64,000 bases of DNA from Heyndrickxia acidiproducens DSM 23148 (GCF_000374345.1 NZ_KB893979.1:1-64000), one strand, 5' to 3'; shown: positions 7,678-19,405, counted from the stretch's first letter. Notes: generated from the letters alone by a model not told the origin. A program made the numbers and translations.

Positions 7678-9315
7678 ATGAGCTGGACTGGGATTGCTTT
7701 ATTCATTCAATTATTTTTTGGTGTGATTATCGGGCTTTATTTTTGGAATCTGCTCAAAAACCAAAAAACGCAAAAAGTTACCATAGACCGTGAATCAAAG
7801 AAAGAAATGGAACAGCTTCGCAAAATGAGGGATATCTCATTATCGGCGCCTCTGGCTGAACGGGTGCGGCCTTCCTCATTCAATGATATCGTCGGGCAGG
7901 AAGACGGCATTAAAGCCCTGCAGGCAGCTTTATGCGGCCCCAATCCGCAGCATGTGATTATCTACGGACCTCCAGGGGTGGGGAAAACCGCTGCAGCCAG
8001 GCTGGTGTTGGAAGAGGCTAAAAAAAATCCAAAATCCCCGTTCAACAGCCAGTCCGTGTTTATTGAACTGGATGCAACCACGGCCCGCTTTGATGAAAGG
8101 GGCATTGCCGACCCGTTAATCGGTTCGGTCCACGATCCGATTTACCAGGGGGCGGGCGCCATGGGGCAGGCCGGCATTCCACAGCCGAAACAGGGAGCGG
8201 TAACCCATGCACATGGCGGCGTCTTATTTATCGATGAAATCGGGGAATTGCATCCGGTCCAAATGAATAAATTATTGAAAGTACTGGAAGACAGAAAAGT
8301 CTTTTTGGAAAGCGCCTATTACAGCCCCGAAAACCGGGATATCCCGAATCATATTCACGATATTTTCCAAAACGGGCTGCCGGCTGATTTCAGGCTGATC
8401 GGGGCAACAACACGGACACCCAATGAGATTCCGCCTGCCATCCGTTCCCGCTGTATGGAAGTCTTCTTCCGCGAATTGGACCGCCGCGAAATTGCTCAAG
8501 TTGCAAAAAAAGCAGCCGATAAAATACAGGTTGCGATCAATGAGCATGGGTTAAATATTTTAGCACAGTATACGAGAAACGGCAGGGAAGCTGTTAATAT
8601 GGTGCAGATCGCAGCCGGGCTTGCTATCCAGGCGGAACGGGATCATATCCTCAATGAAGACCTTGAATGGGTTGTCCAATCCAGCCAGCTGTCCCCGCGC
8701 TACGATAAAAAGATTGCGGATCAGCCGAAAGTCGGGCTTGTCAATGGGTTGGCCGTAAGCGGACCAAACATGGGGATGCTTTTGGAAATCGAAGTTGCGG
8801 CGATCCCGGCAAAAGAAAAAGGCACGATTAATATTACCGGCATCGTCGAAGAAGAAAGCATCGGCGGGCAGGGCAAATCCGTCCGCAGAAAAAGCATGGC
8901 AAGAGGGTCCATTGAGAATGTCATCACAGTGCTGAGAACAATGGGGGTCCCTGCCGACCAATACGATATCCATGTTAATTTCCCGGGCGGCATTCCGATT
9001 GACGGTCCGTCAGCGGGGATTGCGATGGCAACAGGTATTTATTCGGCCATTTATAAAATTCCGGTTGACCATACGGTGGCCATGACAGGAGAAATCAGTA
9101 TTCACGGAAATGTCAAACCGATCGGCGGCGTTTATGCGAAAGTTAAAGCAGCGGCACAGTCCGGGGCAAAAACGGTCATCATACCTGCCGAAAACATGCA
9201 GACGTCCTTAAAAGAAATAAAAGGAATTTCAATCCTGCCTGTATTCAAACTGGAAGAAGTGCTGGACATCGCTTTAAATAAACATTTTAATGACAATGCG
9301 TTATTAGGGGGTTAA
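7678..9315 (+). CDS. lonB: LonB, membrane-anchored Lon-like ATP-dependent protease
   Basis: 545 aa. One N-terminal membrane helix (residues about 5-25, ALFIQLFFGVIIGLYFWNLL) anchors it. A AAA+ domain with Walker A GPPGVGKT (97-104) and Walker B GVLFIDEIGELH follows, then a C-terminal Lon protease domain with the Ser-Lys dyad S445 (DGPSAG) and K488 (PIGGVYAK), 43 residues apart as in Lon. In B. subtilis LonB is made in the forespore. A longer frame opens at 7525, but CTTGGAGGGAACTGG before ATG 7678 decides the start. lonA follows 45 bp later. Confidence 0.95.
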   Translation: MSWTGIALFIQLFFGVIIGLYFWNLLKNQKTQKVTIDRESKKEMEQLRKMRDISLSAPLAERVRPSSFNDIVGQEDGIKALQAALCGPNPQHVIIYGPPGVGKTAAARLVLEEAKKNPKSPFNSQSVFIELDATTARFDERGIADPLIGSVHDPIYQGAGAMGQAGIPQPKQGAVTHAHGGVLFIDEIGELHPVQMNKLLKVLEDRKVFLESAYYSPENRDIPNHIHDIFQNGLPADFRLIGATTRTPNEIPPAIRSRCMEVFFRELDRREIAQVAKKAADKIQVAINEHGLNILAQYTRNGREAVNMVQIAAGLAIQAERDHILNEDLEWVVQSSQLSPRYDKKIADQPKVGLVNGLAVSGPNMGMLLEIEVAAIPAKEKGTINITGIVEEESIGGQGKSVRRKSMARGSIENVITVLRTMGVPADQYDIHVNFPGGIPIDGPSAGIAMATGIYSAIYKIPVDHTVAMTGEISIHGNVKPIGGVYAKVKAAAQSGAKTVIIPAENMQTSLKEIKGISILPVFKLEEVLDIALNKHFNDNALLGG

Positions 9316-9333
9316 TCAGGCAGCCCCCTTTTA
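9306..9333 (+). terminator. Weak terminator-like hairpin at the lonB stop
   Basis: AGGGGG (inside the last lonB codons) pairs with CCCCCT across a 12-nt loop and is followed by TTT. It could reduce read-through from lonB into lonA, which are differently regulated in B. subtilis. Confidence 0.5.
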
Positions 9334-9360
9334 AACAGTGAAGAGATAGGGGTGCTTTTT

Positions 9361-11685
9361 ATGAAAGTTCAAACCGGATATCATGTGCCTTTGCTTCCTT
9401 TAAGAGGAGTACTCGTGTTTCCCTCCATGGTTCTGCATCTGGATGTGGGAAGGGATTATTCTGTCCAGGCCCTTGAAAAAGCGATGATTAATGGCAATGA
9501 AATCTTTTTAACGGCACAGAAAGATGTGTCCATTGATGAACCGCAGCAGGAAGATCTGTATCAAATCGGCACGCTCACAAAAGTAAATCAAATGATGAAA
9601 CTTCAAAACGGGACAATCCGTGTTCTGGTTGAAGGCGTGCAGCGTGCGAAAATTACCCGTTTCAAGGATTTAGGTACTTATTACTCCGTTCATGTCCAAA
9701 CATTTGATGACCATTTCGTTTCGGAGCCGGAATCAGAAGCACTCATGCGGACGATGCTGGATTTTTTCAGCCAATATATCAGCCAGTCTAAAAAAATAAC
9801 AAGTGAAACATTTGCATCCGTGTCAGATATGGAAGACGGCGGCAGGGCTGCGGATGTCATCGCCTCCCACCTGCCGCTCAAGCTGTCGCAAAAGCAGGAA
9901 ATTCTTGAAACGATTGATGTCAAAGAACGCATGCAAAAATTGATCGATTTGATCAAAAATGAGCAGGAAATTTTAAATCTGGAAAAATCAATCAGCCAGC
10001 GCGTAAAAAAATCGATGGAGCGGACGCAAAAAGAATATTATTTGCGCGAGCAGATGAAAGCGATCCAGAAAGAGCTGGGGGATAAAGAAGGTAAAACGGC
10101 GGAAGTAAATGAATTGAAAGAAAAAATCCTGCAAGCGGGTATGCCCGAGCAGGTTGCCAATACCGCTTTCAAAGAATTAGACCGCTATGAAAAAATCCCG
10201 GCCACTTCCTCTGAAAGCTCGGTGATCCGCAATTATTTGGAATGGCTGATTTCATTGCCATGGTCACAGGCAACGACAGACGATTTAAATATTGCCAAAG
10301 CCGAAAGAATCCTTAATGAAGACCATTATGGTTTGGAAAAAGTAAAGGAGCGCGTGCTCGAATATTTGGCCGTCCAGCAGCTGACCCAATCGATCAAGGG
10401 GCCAATCCTCTGTCTGGTCGGACCGCCGGGAGTCGGGAAAACAAGCCTTGCCCGCTCAATTTCCAAATCACTCGGCCGGAAATTTGTCCGTGTATCGCTT
10501 GGCGGCGTCCGCGATGAATCGGAAATCCGCGGCCACCGGCGGACCTATGTCGGCGCGATGCCGGGCAGGATCATCCAGGGTATGAAAAAAGCCGGTACAA
10601 TCAATCCGGTATTTTTGCTGGACGAAATCGATAAGATGTCCAATGTTTTTCGCGGCGACCCGTCCGCTGCTATGCTGGAAGTACTGGATCCGGAACAAAA
10701 CCATACGTTCAGTGACCACTATATTGAAGAACCGTACAATTTATCAAAAGTGATGTTCATTGCAACCGCCAATGATTTAACCACCATTCCCGGCCCGTTG
10801 CGCGACCGTATGGAAATCATTTCAATTGCCGGCTATACAGAGCTGGAAAAAATTGAAATTGCGAAAACCCATCTGCTTGCGAAACAAATCAAAGAAAACG
10901 GTTTGAACCGCAACCAGCTGCGCGTGAATGTAGATGCGCTGCAATTGATTGTGCGCCGCTATACACGTGAGGCGGGTGTCCGCAGCCTTGAAAGGAAACT
11001 GGCAGAGATTTGCAGGAAAACGGCAAAAATTATCGTTTCCGGCAAAAGAAAACGTGTCACGGTGAATGCGAAAAATCTTGAAGAATTTCTTGGCAAGCCG
11101 GTCTTCCACTATGGCCAGGCCGAGATGGAAGACCAGGTCGGTGTCGCAACCGGCTTGGCCTATACGACAGTTGGCGGTGATACGCTGCAGATTGAAGTAT
11201 CCCTGTCGCCAGGAAAAGGGAAGCTCGTTTTGACCGGGAAACTAGGGGATGTCATGAAAGAATCCGCGCAAACTGCTTTCAGCTTTGTCCGCTCAAAAGC
11301 GCAGGAGCTTGGCTTGCCGGAAGATTTCCATGAAACATACGATATTCACATCCATGTTCCGGAGGGCGCCGTGCCGAAAGACGGGCCGTCCGCGGGAATT
11401 ACGATCGCAACTGCCCTGATTTCGGCACTGACAAAGCACGCCGTCCATAAAGAAGTCGGCATGACCGGTGAAATAACGTTGCGCGGCCGGGTACTGCCAA
11501 TCGGCGGACTGAAAGAAAAATCGCTGGGCGCGCACCGGGCCGGTCTGAAAAAAATCGTGATCCCAAAAGAAAATGAAAAAGATTTAGATGACATTCCAGA
11601 AAGCGTGCGCGAGGATTTAACGTTTTATCCCGTTTCGCATATGGACGAAGTGATCGAAATCGCGATTGCAGGTGAAGAGAGATGA
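9361..11685 (+). CDS. lon: LonA, ATP-dependent protease La
   Basis: 774 aa, the same length as B. subtilis LonA. The N-terminal LAN domain ([20 protein letters not shown]), a coiled-coil linker, the AAA+ module (Walker A GPPGVGKT, Walker [11 protein letters not shown]) and the protease domain with S677 (KDGPSAGIT) and K720 (PIGGLKEK) are all present. It degrades misfolded and regulatory proteins in the cytosol. GATAGGGGTG precedes ATG 9361; the in-frame GTG at 9352 is part of that site. The engB start overlaps its stop by 4 bp. Confidence 0.97.
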   Translation: MKVQTGYHVPLLPLRGVLVFPSMVLHLDVGRDYSVQALEKAMINGNEIFLTAQKDVSIDEPQQEDLYQIGTLTKVNQMMKLQNGTIRVLVEGVQRAKITRFKDLGTYYSVHVQTFDDHFVSEPESEALMRTMLDFFSQYISQSKKITSETFASVSDMEDGGRAADVIASHLPLKLSQKQEILETIDVKERMQKLIDLIKNEQEILNLEKSISQRVKKSMERTQKEYYLREQMKAIQKELGDKEGKTAEVNELKEKILQAGMPEQVANTAFKELDRYEKIPATSSESSVIRNYLEWLISLPWSQATTDDLNIAKAERILNEDHYGLEKVKERVLEYLAVQQLTQSIKGPILCLVGPPGVGKTSLARSISKSLGRKFVRVSLGGVRDESEIRGHRRTYVGAMPGRIIQGMKKAGTINPVFLLDEIDKMSNVFRGDPSAAMLEVLDPEQNHTFSDHYIEEPYNLSKVMFIATANDLTTIPGPLRDRMEIISIAGYTELEKIEIAKTHLLAKQIKENGLNRNQLRVNVDALQLIVRRYTREAGVRSLERKLAEICRKTAKIIVSGKRKRVTVNAKNLEEFLGKPVFHYGQAEMEDQVGVATGLAYTTVGGDTLQIEVSLSPGKGKLVLTGKLGDVMKESAQTAFSFVRSKAQELGLPEDFHETYDIHIHVPEGAVPKDGPSAGITIATALISALTKHAVHKEVGMTGEITLRGRVLPIGGLKEKSLGAHRAGLKKIVIPKENEKDLDDIPESVREDLTFYPVSHMDEVIEIAIAGEER

Positions 11686-12266
11686 AAGTAAACGAGGCAG
11701 AACTGGTGATAAGTGCGGTGAAGAAAGAACAGTATCCGAATGACCGCCTGCCGGAATTCGCGCTTGCGGGCCGGTCAAATGTGGGGAAGTCTTCTTTTAT
11801 CAATAAAATGATTAACCGGAAAGCGCTGGCCCGGACCTCATCAAAGCCTGGAAAAACGCAAACCTTGAATTTTTATAAAATCGAAAACAGCATGTATTTT
11901 GTCGATGTTCCAGGCTATGGTTTTGCGAAAGTATCAAAACTGGAGCGGGAAAAATGGGGAAAAATGATTGAAACCTATATCACCATAAGAGAACAGCTAA
12001 AAGCCGTTCTGTTAATTGTTGACCTCAGGCATCCGCCGACAAATGACGATTGCCTGATGTATGATTTTTTAAAACACCATCAGATCCCTTGCATCGTGGT
12101 GGCAACAAAAGCCGATAAAATCCCAAAAGGAAAGTGGGCAAGCCATCTGAAAACGGCAAGGGACACGCTGAAATTAAGAAGCGGAGACGAAATCATCCTG
12201 TTTTCATCCGAAACAGGGGAAGGCAAAGATAAAATCTGGGCCACCCTCAAAAAAAGACAAGCATAA
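11682..12266 (+). CDS. engB: Ribosome-biogenesis GTPase EngB/YsxC
   Basis: 194-aa circularly simple GTPase needed for 50S subunit assembly. G1 [12 protein letters not shown], the G2 region with a conserved Thr (GKTQTLNFY), G3 [11 protein letters not shown]4 TKADK and a G5-like SSETGEG are visible. It starts within lon (ATGA overlap), so it is translationally coupled, and it ends at a strong terminator that closes the ysoA-tig-clpX-lon block. Confidence 0.96.
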   Translation: MKVNEAELVISAVKKEQYPNDRLPEFALAGRSNVGKSSFINKMINRKALARTSSKPGKTQTLNFYKIENSMYFVDVPGYGFAKVSKLEREKWGKMIETYITIREQLKAVLLIVDLRHPPTNDDCLMYDFLKHHQIPCIVVATKADKIPKGKWASHLKTARDTLKLRSGDEIILFSSETGEGKDKIWATLKKRQA

Positions 12267-12308
12267 AAAACCCGGGTTCCGGCATCTTGCCGCGGCCCGG
12301 GCTTTTTT
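12265..12308 (+). terminator. Strong terminator after engB
   Basis: A-rich arm plus CCCGGG, an inner CCGGC/GCCG-type structure, then CCCGGGC followed by six T. Confidence 0.92.
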
Positions 12309-12372
12309 GGATTTTAAAAATAGAAAAACATCCAAATGCATAAGCTTGTATTATACAGCAATGATCAGCTTT

Positions 12373-12867
12373 TTAGCGCCGCCCTTTCCGCTTAAAAAGC
12401 AGCAGATAAAGGCCGATCACAACAAGCACTGCCGGCCAGAAATTTACGAGGGATGTGACATGATTTTCAAACAGGCCGAACCAGGCTATCGCTTTATCTG
12501 AGAATAACAGTAAGACAGAAAGGGCCAAAAATAAAATCCCATAAAAAATGCCGTCACCGGTTTTTTGGTAGCGCAGCAAAAAGCCGAGGGCAATGATCAA
12601 AATGAAAATCCCGATATTGTCGGGCCAAATGGCAACTTTACCGGCAACGTGGAAATGGAGCCCGAACCCAACGAGAATCACGCCAGGCAAAATCGATTCG
12701 GATTCGCGCCCCCAGTAACCCTGCCCGAGAAAAGCCAGCCCGACAATGATAAGGAGTGTCGGCCAGGTAAAATATTCTTGAAAACCGCTTTGTTCATAGC
12801 GCTGCAGATAAAAATACAAGCCAAATCCAATTAAGATAATAGCGGGAAAAATCTTCCGGCTTTTCAT
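12373..12867 (-). CDS. ysxD: YsxD-like multi-spanning membrane protein with LiaF-type helices
   Basis: 164 aa on the minus strand from MKSRKIFPAII. It has about six hydrophobic helices in pairs (IFPAIILIGFGLYFYL, FTWPTLLIIVGLAFL, ILPGVILVGFGLHF, NIGIFILIIALGFLL and two more), each pair resembling the LiaI/LiaF-like membrane module. Its place between engB and hemA and its length match B. subtilis ysxD, which has no known function. The frame is open to 12912, but the earlier codons add an uncharacteristic hydrophilic leader. No strong ribosome binding site decides the start. Confidence 0.72.
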   Translation of the reverse strand: MKSRKIFPAIILIGFGLYFYLQRYEQSGFQEYFTWPTLLIIVGLAFLGQGYWGRESESILPGVILVGFGLHFHVAGKVAIWPDNIGIFILIIALGFLLRYQKTGDGIFYGILFLALSVLLLFSDKAIAWFGLFENHVTSLVNFWPAVLVVIGLYLLLFKRKGRR

Positions 12868-13072
12868 CGAATCACTGCTTTCAACAATACGAGATACTTG
12901 AACATACCGCATATTTTTGTTATTTTACAGTAAGGGAAACATTTTTCCTGTACAAAAAGGGAAAATGATTGAAAGGGTTCTATATGTATGATGATAACAT
13001 AAGTGATGATGAAATTTCATTGCAAATCATCTATTTTTTGGAGAATGATGTTTGGGGGTGCCTCTATAGATT

Positions 13073-14416
13073 ATGAGGACAATGGTAGTCGGCTTAAATT
13101 ATAAAACGGCTCCGGTTGAAATTCGCGAAAGGCTGTCTTTTGATGAGGCGGAACTTAAAGACGCCATGACGGCGCTGAAGCATAAAAAAAGCATTTTGGA
13201 AAATGTGATTGTCTCAACCTGCAACCGTACGGAAATTTATGCCGTTGTTGATCAGGCTCACACCGGACGCTATTATATTAAAGATTTTCTTTCTGAATGG
13301 TTCCATATTGATAAAGAAGAATTTACCCCGTACTTGTTTATTTATGAAGAGAATGAAGCGATTGAGCATTTATGCAGCGTTATTTGCGGGCTTGATTCGA
13401 TGGTGCTCGGGGAAACACAGATACTCGGCCAGGTAAAGGACAGCTTTTTGGCGGCACAGCAATTGAAAACAACGGGAACAATCTTTAATCGTTTATTTAA
13501 AGATGCGGTGACTGTCGCGAAAAAAGCGCATACAGAAACAGAAATTGCTTCGAACGCGGTTTCTGTCAGCTATGCGGCAGTTGAGCTTGCCAAAAAAATC
13601 TTCGGTTCGCTGGAAAACAGGCAGGTGCTGATTGTTGGTGCCGGAAAGATGGGCGAGCTGGCGATTGAAAATATCTATGGCAGCGGCGCCCAACATATCA
13701 AGGTGATCAATCGCACCTATGAAAAAGCACAGAAACTTGCTGCCCGTTTTAATGGAAAGGCGGATACGGTCCAGCAGCTCAATCAGGCGCTTGCGGAAGC
13801 AGATATTGTGATTTCTTCCACATCGTCAAAAGATTATGTACTGACCAATGATCTGCTGGAGAAAGCGGTAAAGCAAAGGAGCAGCCGCCCGCTTCTTCTG
13901 GTGGATATCGCTGTACCGCGCGATATTGATCCATCAGCAGGCAAACTGGATTCGGTTTTCCTCTATGATATCGATGATTTGGAAGATGTCGTTGCATCCA
14001 ATTTGCGGGAACGGGAAAAAGCCGCGCAAAAAATCAGGAGCATGATCCGGGAAACCGTTGAAAGCTTTAACGAATGGGTGAATATGCTTGGCGTTGTCCC
14101 GATCATAACTGCTTTGCGCGAACAGGCGCTATCGATCCAGGCGGAAACGATGAAAAGCATCGAACGCAAACTGCCCGATTTATCCGAACGTGAACGCAAA
14201 GTGATCAGCAAGCATACGAAAAGCATTATCAATCAGATGCTGAAAAGCCCGATCACGCAGGCGAAGGAGCTGGCAGGGGGGCCAAATGCGGCGCAAAACC
14301 TTGAACTGTTCCAACAAATTTTTAATCTGCAGGAAACAAAGGCGGAACGGTCCCCTGAAACCGCGGCGGAAAGCAGGCCAAATGATTTCAGGGCCCAACC
14401 TTCTTATTCTAATTAA
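13073..14416 (+). CDS. hemA: Glutamyl-tRNA reductase
   Basis: 447 aa. Reduces glutamyl-tRNA(Glu) to glutamate-1-semialdehyde with NADPH, the first committed step of C5-pathway heme synthesis. The catalytic Cys50 lies in STCNRTEIY. The glutamate-binding [17 protein letters not shown] block, the Rossmann [13 protein letters not shown] and the C-terminal dimerisation helices are visible. The start [10 protein letters not shown] matches the family; GGGGGTG lies 12 bases upstream. First gene of hemAXCDBL. I looked for a PerR box, the B. subtilis regulator here, and found no convincing one. Confidence 0.97.
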   Translation: MRTMVVGLNYKTAPVEIRERLSFDEAELKDAMTALKHKKSILENVIVSTCNRTEIYAVVDQAHTGRYYIKDFLSEWFHIDKEEFTPYLFIYEENEAIEHLCSVICGLDSMVLGETQILGQVKDSFLAAQQLKTTGTIFNRLFKDAVTVAKKAHTETEIASNAVSVSYAAVELAKKIFGSLENRQVLIVGAGKMGELAIENIYGSGAQHIKVINRTYEKAQKLAARFNGKADTVQQLNQALAEADIVISSTSSKDYVLTNDLLEKAVKQRSSRPLLLVDIAVPRDIDPSAGKLDSVFLYDIDDLEDVVASNLREREKAAQKIRSMIRETVESFNEWVNMLGVVPIITALREQALSIQAETMKSIERKLPDLSERERKVISKHTKSIINQMLKSPITQAKELAGGPNAAQNLELFQQIFNLQETKAERSPETAAESRPNDFRAQPSYSN

Positions 14417-14431
14417 ACGGAGCCGGGCGCG

Positions 14432-15262
14432 ATGTATTTACTTGAGTTGACAAGATTGCATGAGGTGATGATTGTCCTCTATGCAGCCAGTATCCTGCTG
14501 TACTTTCTGGACTTTCTGTACCAGAACCGGAAGGCAAATCAGATTGCCTTCCGCTGCCTTTTTATTGTGTGGGCGCTGCAAACCGTGTTTTTATGTTTAT
14601 ACATGTACAGCACCGGCCGCTTTCCGGTTTTGACCTTGTCGGAGGGGCTTTATTTTTATGCCTGGGTGCTTGTTTCTTTGTCACTTGTCATCAATCGCCT
14701 GCTGCGCAACGACTTTACCGTATTCTTTACGAATGTGATCGGGTTTTTCGTGATGACCATTCATACTTTTGCTCCCGAACGGATGGCTGAAAGTGCGATT
14801 GGCAATCAGATGGTTTCGGAACTTTTGCTGCTCCATATTACGATGGCTTTGCTGTCCTATGTTTTATTTTCTATATCCTTTGTTTTTTCACTGCTTTATT
14901 TATTACAATATAAGTGGCTAAAAGAAAAAAAGTGGAGCCACCGGTTATGGCGCCTCCAGGATCTTTCAAAGCTGGAAAAACTGGCAAAATCCCTGATCGC
15001 TATCGCGGTTCCGATACTGCTCCTTGGTTTAATCCTCGGGCTGCGGTGGGCATATTTAAAACTGCCGGGAATTCACTGGTTTGATCCGAAAATTATCGGC
15101 TCATTCATCGTGCTGTTTGTGTATGGCATGCTTTTATATGCTGCAGAGCGGCGCCTGGTTTATGGAAAAGGGCTGGCCTATTGGAATACGGCCGCTTTTT
15201 TGATTGTGTTTGTCAATTTCTTTTTCATCACGGGATTATCCGGTTTTCATTTGTATTTTTAA
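14432..15262 (+). CDS. hemX: HemX, cytochrome c assembly-family membrane protein
   Basis: 276 aa, about eight membrane helices, in the CcsA/CcmC-like family. In B. subtilis HemX lowers the level of HemA protein, giving feedback on heme synthesis. The start [19 protein letters not shown] resembles B. subtilis HemX closely. A WxWD-type heme-handling loop is not clearly present, in line with a regulatory rather than heme-export role. It lies 15 bp after hemA. Confidence 0.9.
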   Translation: MYLLELTRLHEVMIVLYAASILLYFLDFLYQNRKANQIAFRCLFIVWALQTVFLCLYMYSTGRFPVLTLSEGLYFYAWVLVSLSLVINRLLRNDFTVFFTNVIGFFVMTIHTFAPERMAESAIGNQMVSELLLLHITMALLSYVLFSISFVFSLLYLLQYKWLKEKKWSHRLWRLQDLSKLEKLAKSLIAIAVPILLLGLILGLRWAYLKLPGIHWFDPKIIGSFIVLFVYGMLLYAAERRLVYGKGLAYWNTAAFLIVFVNFFFITGLSGFHLYF

Positions 15263-15278
15263 AAAGGGGGCTTCTAAA

Positions 15279-16214
15279 GTGAGAACAATTACTGTCGGCA
15301 CGAGACGGAGCAAGCTCGCCATAACGCAGACAAAATGGGTCGTGGCGCAGCTTGAACAACTCGGGCTGCCGTTCCGCTTTGAAATCAAAGAAATCGTGAC
15401 TAAAGGCGATAAAGTGCTGAATGTGACATTATCCAAAGTCGGCGGGAAAGGCTTGTTTGTCAAAGAAATTGAAGAAGCCATGCTGAACCATGAGATTGAC
15501 ATGGCTGTACATAGTATGAAAGATATGCCTGCAGTGCTGCCTGAAGGACTCGTTATCGGCTGCGTGCCTGAGCGGGAAGACTGCAGGGACGCGCTGATCT
15601 CAAAGAACCATGTCAAATTTGCTGACCTTCCAAAAGGGGCAAAAGTCGGGACAAGCAGTTTGCGGCGCGGTGCCCAGCTGCTTGCGGCGCGCGGGGATTT
15701 AGAGATGAAATGGATCCGCGGCAATATTGATACAAGGCTTGAAAAATTAAGAAACGGGGACTATGATGCGATTATCCTCGCAGCTGCAGGCTTGAAACGG
15801 ATGGGGTGGAGCGCAGAAACAGTGACGGAATTCCTTGATCCTGCTGTGTGCCTGCCAGCCGTCGGGCAAGGCGCGCTCGCAGTCGAATGCCGGGCAGATG
15901 ACGCAATACTTCTGGAAGGACTTGCAAAATTAAACCATGAAGAAACAGCTGTAACCGTCCGCGCCGAGCGGGTGTTCCTTGATAAAATGGAGGGCGGCTG
16001 CCAGGTTCCGATCGCGGGGCTTGCGAAGCTGACTGATGAAGGCGCCGTTTCGCTGGCCGCGCTTGTCGCCTCGCCGGATGGAAAAACCGTGTTGAAAGAA
16101 ACCGTATCAGGCAGCGACCCGCAGGCTGCAGGTGAGCAAGCTGCCGGCATTCTGGGCAGGCGGGGTGCTAAAACATTAATTGAGCGCGTGAAAGCGGAGC
16201 TTGATCAATCATGA
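15279..16214 (+). CDS. hemC: Porphobilinogen deaminase (hydroxymethylbilane synthase)
   Basis: 311 aa. Joins four porphobilinogens into hydroxymethylbilane. Cys241 in [10 protein letters not shown] carries the dipyrromethane cofactor. The substrate-binding [17 protein letters not shown] and GTSSLRR motifs are intact. The frame opens earlier inside hemX, but AAAAGGGGG before GTG 15279 fixes the start. It ends in an ATGA overlap with hemD. Confidence 0.97.
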   Translation: MRTITVGTRRSKLAITQTKWVVAQLEQLGLPFRFEIKEIVTKGDKVLNVTLSKVGGKGLFVKEIEEAMLNHEIDMAVHSMKDMPAVLPEGLVIGCVPEREDCRDALISKNHVKFADLPKGAKVGTSSLRRGAQLLAARGDLEMKWIRGNIDTRLEKLRNGDYDAIILAAAGLKRMGWSAETVTEFLDPAVCLPAVGQGALAVECRADDAILLEGLAKLNHEETAVTVRAERVFLDKMEGGCQVPIAGLAKLTDEGAVSLAALVASPDGKTVLKETVSGSDPQAAGEQAAGILGRRGAKTLIERVKAELDQS

Positions 16215-16993
16215 CAGCTCCCGGCCCGTTAAGCGGAAAAAATATTCTTGTCACACGGGGCGGCAAAGGCGGGGAAGAACTGGCGGAACAAATCCGTGCA
16301 CGCGGCGGCAAAGCTTTTCTCGTGCCGATGATTGAATTCAGGGCATATGAGGATCCGCACGCTGCCGAATATATACAAACGCTGCCGCAATATGACTGGA
16401 TCATTTTTACGAGTAAAAACGGCGTCAAATTTTTTCTGCAGCAATGCCGGCAAAACGGAGTGGTATGTGAGAATTTGAACATAAACTGGGCGGCTGTCGG
16501 GAAAAAGACAGCTGTTTATATGGAAAATAACGGATTAAAAGTGGCATTTACACCAAGACATTTTACCGCAAAAGATTTTGCCGCCGAATTTTTAGCCGAA
16601 GTGCGGGGCGCCGGAGAGGTTTTGCTCCCAAAAGGAAATTTGGCGGGCACAATGATTGCAGATTCTTTGCGGAATAGCGGTATAATGGTAAAGGAATGGA
16701 CTGTGTATGAAACGTATTTGCCCAAGGAAAATAAAGAAAAACTTGCGGAAGTTTTAAAAACGGTGAAGCTCGACTATGCGATGTTTGCAAGTCCATCGTC
16801 CTTTCGCCATTTTAAAGAAACAGCCGATGACAGCGGGATCGATCTGCACCGGTTAACAACCGGGATTGTCTGCATTGGCCCTGTGACAAGCCGGACCGTT
16901 GAAGCATATGGCTGCAAAGTTTCTGTGGCCCCGAAGGAATACACGATCCAGGCAATGCTTGAAGCATTATGCCAGTATATAAAGAGAAACTGA
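16211..16993 (+). CDS. hemD: Uroporphyrinogen-III synthase
   Basis: 260 aa. Closes hydroxymethylbilane with inversion of ring D. The family is poorly conserved; supporting blocks are [19 protein letters not shown] at the N-terminus, [14 protein letters not shown], and a C-terminal [10 protein letters not shown] then [13 protein letters not shown] (the usual GxxTA/S block). Position in the heme operon and the two-domain length agree. It overlaps hemC by 4 bp. Confidence 0.93.
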   Translation: MTAPGPLSGKNILVTRGGKGGEELAEQIRARGGKAFLVPMIEFRAYEDPHAAEYIQTLPQYDWIIFTSKNGVKFFLQQCRQNGVVCENLNINWAAVGKKTAVYMENNGLKVAFTPRHFTAKDFAAEFLAEVRGAGEVLLPKGNLAGTMIADSLRNSGIMVKEWTVYETYLPKENKEKLAEVLKTVKLDYAMFASPSSFRHFKETADDSGIDLHRLTTGIVCIGPVTSRTVEAYGCKVSVAPKEYTIQAMLEALCQYIKRN

Positions 16994-17010
16994 GTTTGGA
17001 GGAAACGAAA

Positions 17011-17988
17011 ATGAAAGAATTGCAGTTTACACGCCACCGCAGGCTCCGCCAAAGTGCGAATATGCGGGCATTGGTACGCGAAACAAATGTTACGGTCAAT
17101 GATTTGATTTACCCGCTCTTTGCCGTGGAAGGCGAAAATATCAAAACTGAAATTTCATCGATGCCAGGGGTATATCATTATTCGGTTGACCGCCTGCATG
17201 AAATCATGGATGAAGTGGCATCATCAGGCATAAAATCCGTGCTGCTGTTCGGTGTTCCGGCCCATAAAGATGCAACCGGCACAGAAGCCTACCATGACCA
17301 TGGCATTGTCCAGGAAGCAACCCGCTTTATTAAGAAGAATTACCCGGAAATTCTTGTAATTGCCGATACCTGCCTGTGTGAATACACAGACCACGGCCAT
17401 TGCGGCGTTGTAAAAGACGGAAAAATTTTAAATGATCCGAGCCTCGACCTGCTTGTAAAAACAGCCGTCAGCCAGGCGGAGGCCGGAGCCGACATTATTG
17501 CGCCTTCCAACATGATGGACGGCTTTGTCGCTGCCATTCGCCAGGGGCTTGATGAAGCAGGGTTTGAAGACGTGCCGGTCATGAGTTACGCAGTCAAATA
17601 TGCATCTGCTTTTTACGGGCCGTTTCGTGAAGCTGCCGACAGTGCGCCGGCATTTGGCGACCGCAAAACATACCAGATGGATCCGGCCAACCGCCTCGAA
17701 GCTTTGCGTGAAGCGGAATCTGATGTCGAAGAAGGAGCCGACTTCCTGATTGTAAAACCAACGCTATCCTATCTTGATGTTGTGCGCGAAGTCCGTAATG
17801 AATGCCGTCTGCCTGTCGTTGGGTATAATGTGAGCGGGGAGTATGCTATGGTAAAAGCGGCTGCGCAAAACGGCTGGATTGATGAAAAGGCGATCGTGCA
17901 GGAAATGATCACCAGCATGAAGCGCGCCGGTTGTGATCTGATTATTACTTACTTTGCTCTCGATCTGGCAAGATGGCTCGCGGAATAA
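17011..17988 (+). CDS. hemB: Delta-aminolevulinic acid dehydratase (porphobilinogen synthase)
   Basis: 325 aa. Condenses two 5-aminolevulinates into porphobilinogen. Both active-site lysines are visible: K196 ([13 protein letters not shown]) and the Schiff-base K249 ([10 protein letters not shown]). The cysteine-rich zinc loop [14 protein letters not shown] is complete, so this is a zinc-type enzyme. The start was chosen from GGAGGAAACGAAA before ATG 17011. The TAA stop lies within the end of a dispersed palindromic repeat (17985-18039). Confidence 0.97.
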   Translation: MKELQFTRHRRLRQSANMRALVRETNVTVNDLIYPLFAVEGENIKTEISSMPGVYHYSVDRLHEIMDEVASSGIKSVLLFGVPAHKDATGTEAYHDHGIVQEATRFIKKNYPEILVIADTCLCEYTDHGHCGVVKDGKILNDPSLDLLVKTAVSQAEAGADIIAPSNMMDGFVAAIRQGLDEAGFEDVPVMSYAVKYASAFYGPFREAADSAPAFGDRKTYQMDPANRLEALREAESDVEEGADFLIVKPTLSYLDVVREVRNECRLPVVGYNVSGEYAMVKAAAQNGWIDEKAIVQEMITSMKRAGCDLIITYFALDLARWLAE

Positions 17989-18039
17989 AATGAAACTTCC
18001 ATCAGCGGGGGATTTTTTTCTCGTCCCGCTGATTGGAAG
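17985..18039 (-). repeat. Dispersed palindromic element between hemB and hemL
   Basis: CTTCCATCAGCGGG (17996-18009) pairs with CCCGCTGATTGGAAG (18025-18039), one bulge, with a T-rich loop. On the minus strand, 17985-18011 matches 54650-54676 (obg-pheB gap) over 27 bases with one mismatch, so the two are copies of one repeat in opposite orientation. As a transcript of the heme operon the hairpin lacks a T-tail, so it is more likely an mRNA structure or attenuating hairpin than a full terminator. Confidence 0.75.
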
Positions 18040-18115
18040 CTGTACGTGCGGAATAAAAAGATTTGGAAGATTTACGGGTAACAGATCATAAAGCAATATT
18101 ATTGGAGGTTGAAGC

Positions 18116-19405
18116 ATGCGCACATATGAAAAATCCATCGAAGCCTATAAGGAAGCCGTCACGCTGATGCCGGGCGGGGTCAACAGTCCGGTCCGCGCAT
18201 TTAAAGCAGTGGGGATGAATCCGATATTTATGGACCACGGCAAAGGCTCTAAAATATATGATATTGATGGCAATGAATATATTGATTATGTTTTGTCCTG
18301 GGGGCCGCTGATTCTCGGCCACGCGAATGGGCAGGTCGTTGAAGCGATTAAAAGCGTGACCGAAAACGGCACCAGCTTCGGTACGCCGACCCTTATTGAA
18401 AATAAACTGGCAGCGCTCGTGAAAGAACGTGTCCCGTCGATTGAAATCATCCGCATGGTATCCTCGGGCACAGAGGCGACGATGAGTGCGCTGCGTCTGG
18501 CAAGGGGTTATACCGGCAGAAACAAAATACTAAAATTTGAAGGCAGCTACCACGGCCATGGGGATTCACTGCTGATCAAAGCCGGCTCGGGCGTGGCCAC
18601 GCTCGGTCTTCCGGACAGTCCCGGCGTTCCGGCCGGCATTGCGCAAAATACAATTGCTGTTCCTTATAATGATCTGGAAGCGGTCCACACTGCATTCCAG
18701 GAGTTCGGCGAAGACATTGCCTGTATTATCGTTGAGCCGGTCGCCGGGAATATGGGGGTTGTGCCGCCAAAACCGGGATTTTTAAAAGGCCTGCGCGAAG
18801 TGACCAGGGAGTATGGGGCATTGTTAATTTTCGATGAAGTCATGACAGGATTCCGCGTTGACTATCATTGTGCGCAAGGGTTTTTTGATGTCACACCTGA
18901 TTTAACCTGCTTAGGGAAAGTCATTGGCGGCGGCCTTCCGGTGGGCGCATTCGGCGGCAGGGCTGACATTATGGAAAAAATTGCCCCGACCGGTCCTGTG
19001 TACCAGGCGGGCACTTTGTCCGGCAATCCGCTCGCAATGACAGCCGGCTACGAAACACTGAAGCAGCTGACAACGGAAACGTACAAGGAATTTATCCGTA
19101 AAGCGGACCGGTTTGAATCCGGATTCCACGAAGCTGCCTTGAAATATGAAATTCCGCATACGTTTAACCGTGCAGGCTCGATGATTGGTGTCTTCTTCAC
19201 GAATGAAGAGGTCTATAATTTTGCGACTGCGCAGACATCTGATCTTGATCTGTTTGCCCAGTACTACCGCGGCATGGCTGAAAATGGGGTTTTCCTGCCG
19301 CCATCCCAATTCGAAGGCATTTTCTTATCTGCTGCCCACACGGACGAAGACATTGACCGCACGATTGAAGTGGCAGAAAAAACGTTCCGTGCCATCCGTG
19401 GATAA
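18116..19405 (+). CDS. hemL: Glutamate-1-semialdehyde 2,1-aminomutase
   Basis: 429 aa, PLP enzyme that isomerises glutamate-1-semialdehyde to 5-aminolevulinate, the substrate of HemB. Visible: [12 protein letters not shown] substrate gate, [27 protein letters not shown] (Asp for the pyridine nitrogen) and the PLP lysine K268 ([16 protein letters not shown]). TTGGAGGTTGAAGC precedes the ATG. It is the last gene of the heme operon, closed by a strong terminator. Confidence 0.97.
   Translation: MRTYEKSIEAYKEAVTLMPGGVNSPVRAFKAVGMNPIFMDHGKGSKIYDIDGNEYIDYVLSWGPLILGHANGQVVEAIKSVTENGTSFGTPTLIENKLAALVKERVPSIEIIRMVSSGTEATMSALRLARGYTGRNKILKFEGSYHGHGDSLLIKAGSGVATLGLPDSPGVPAGIAQNTIAVPYNDLEAVHTAFQEFGEDIACIIVEPVAGNMGVVPPKPGFLKGLREVTREYGALLIFDEVMTGFRVDYHCAQGFFDVTPDLTCLGKVIGGGLPVGAFGGRADIMEKIAPTGPVYQAGTLSGNPLAMTAGYETLKQLTTETYKEFIRKADRFESGFHEAALKYEIPHTFNRAGSMIGVFFTNEEVYNFATAQTSDLDLFAQYYRGMAENGVFLPPSQFEGIFLSAAHTDEDIDRTIEVAEKTFRAIRG

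Noticed and set aside
12930-13072. PerR box or clear promoter before hemA
   Set aside because: B. subtilis hemA is PerR regulated, but I found no good TTATAAT-N-ATTATAA match and only weak -10-like sequences.
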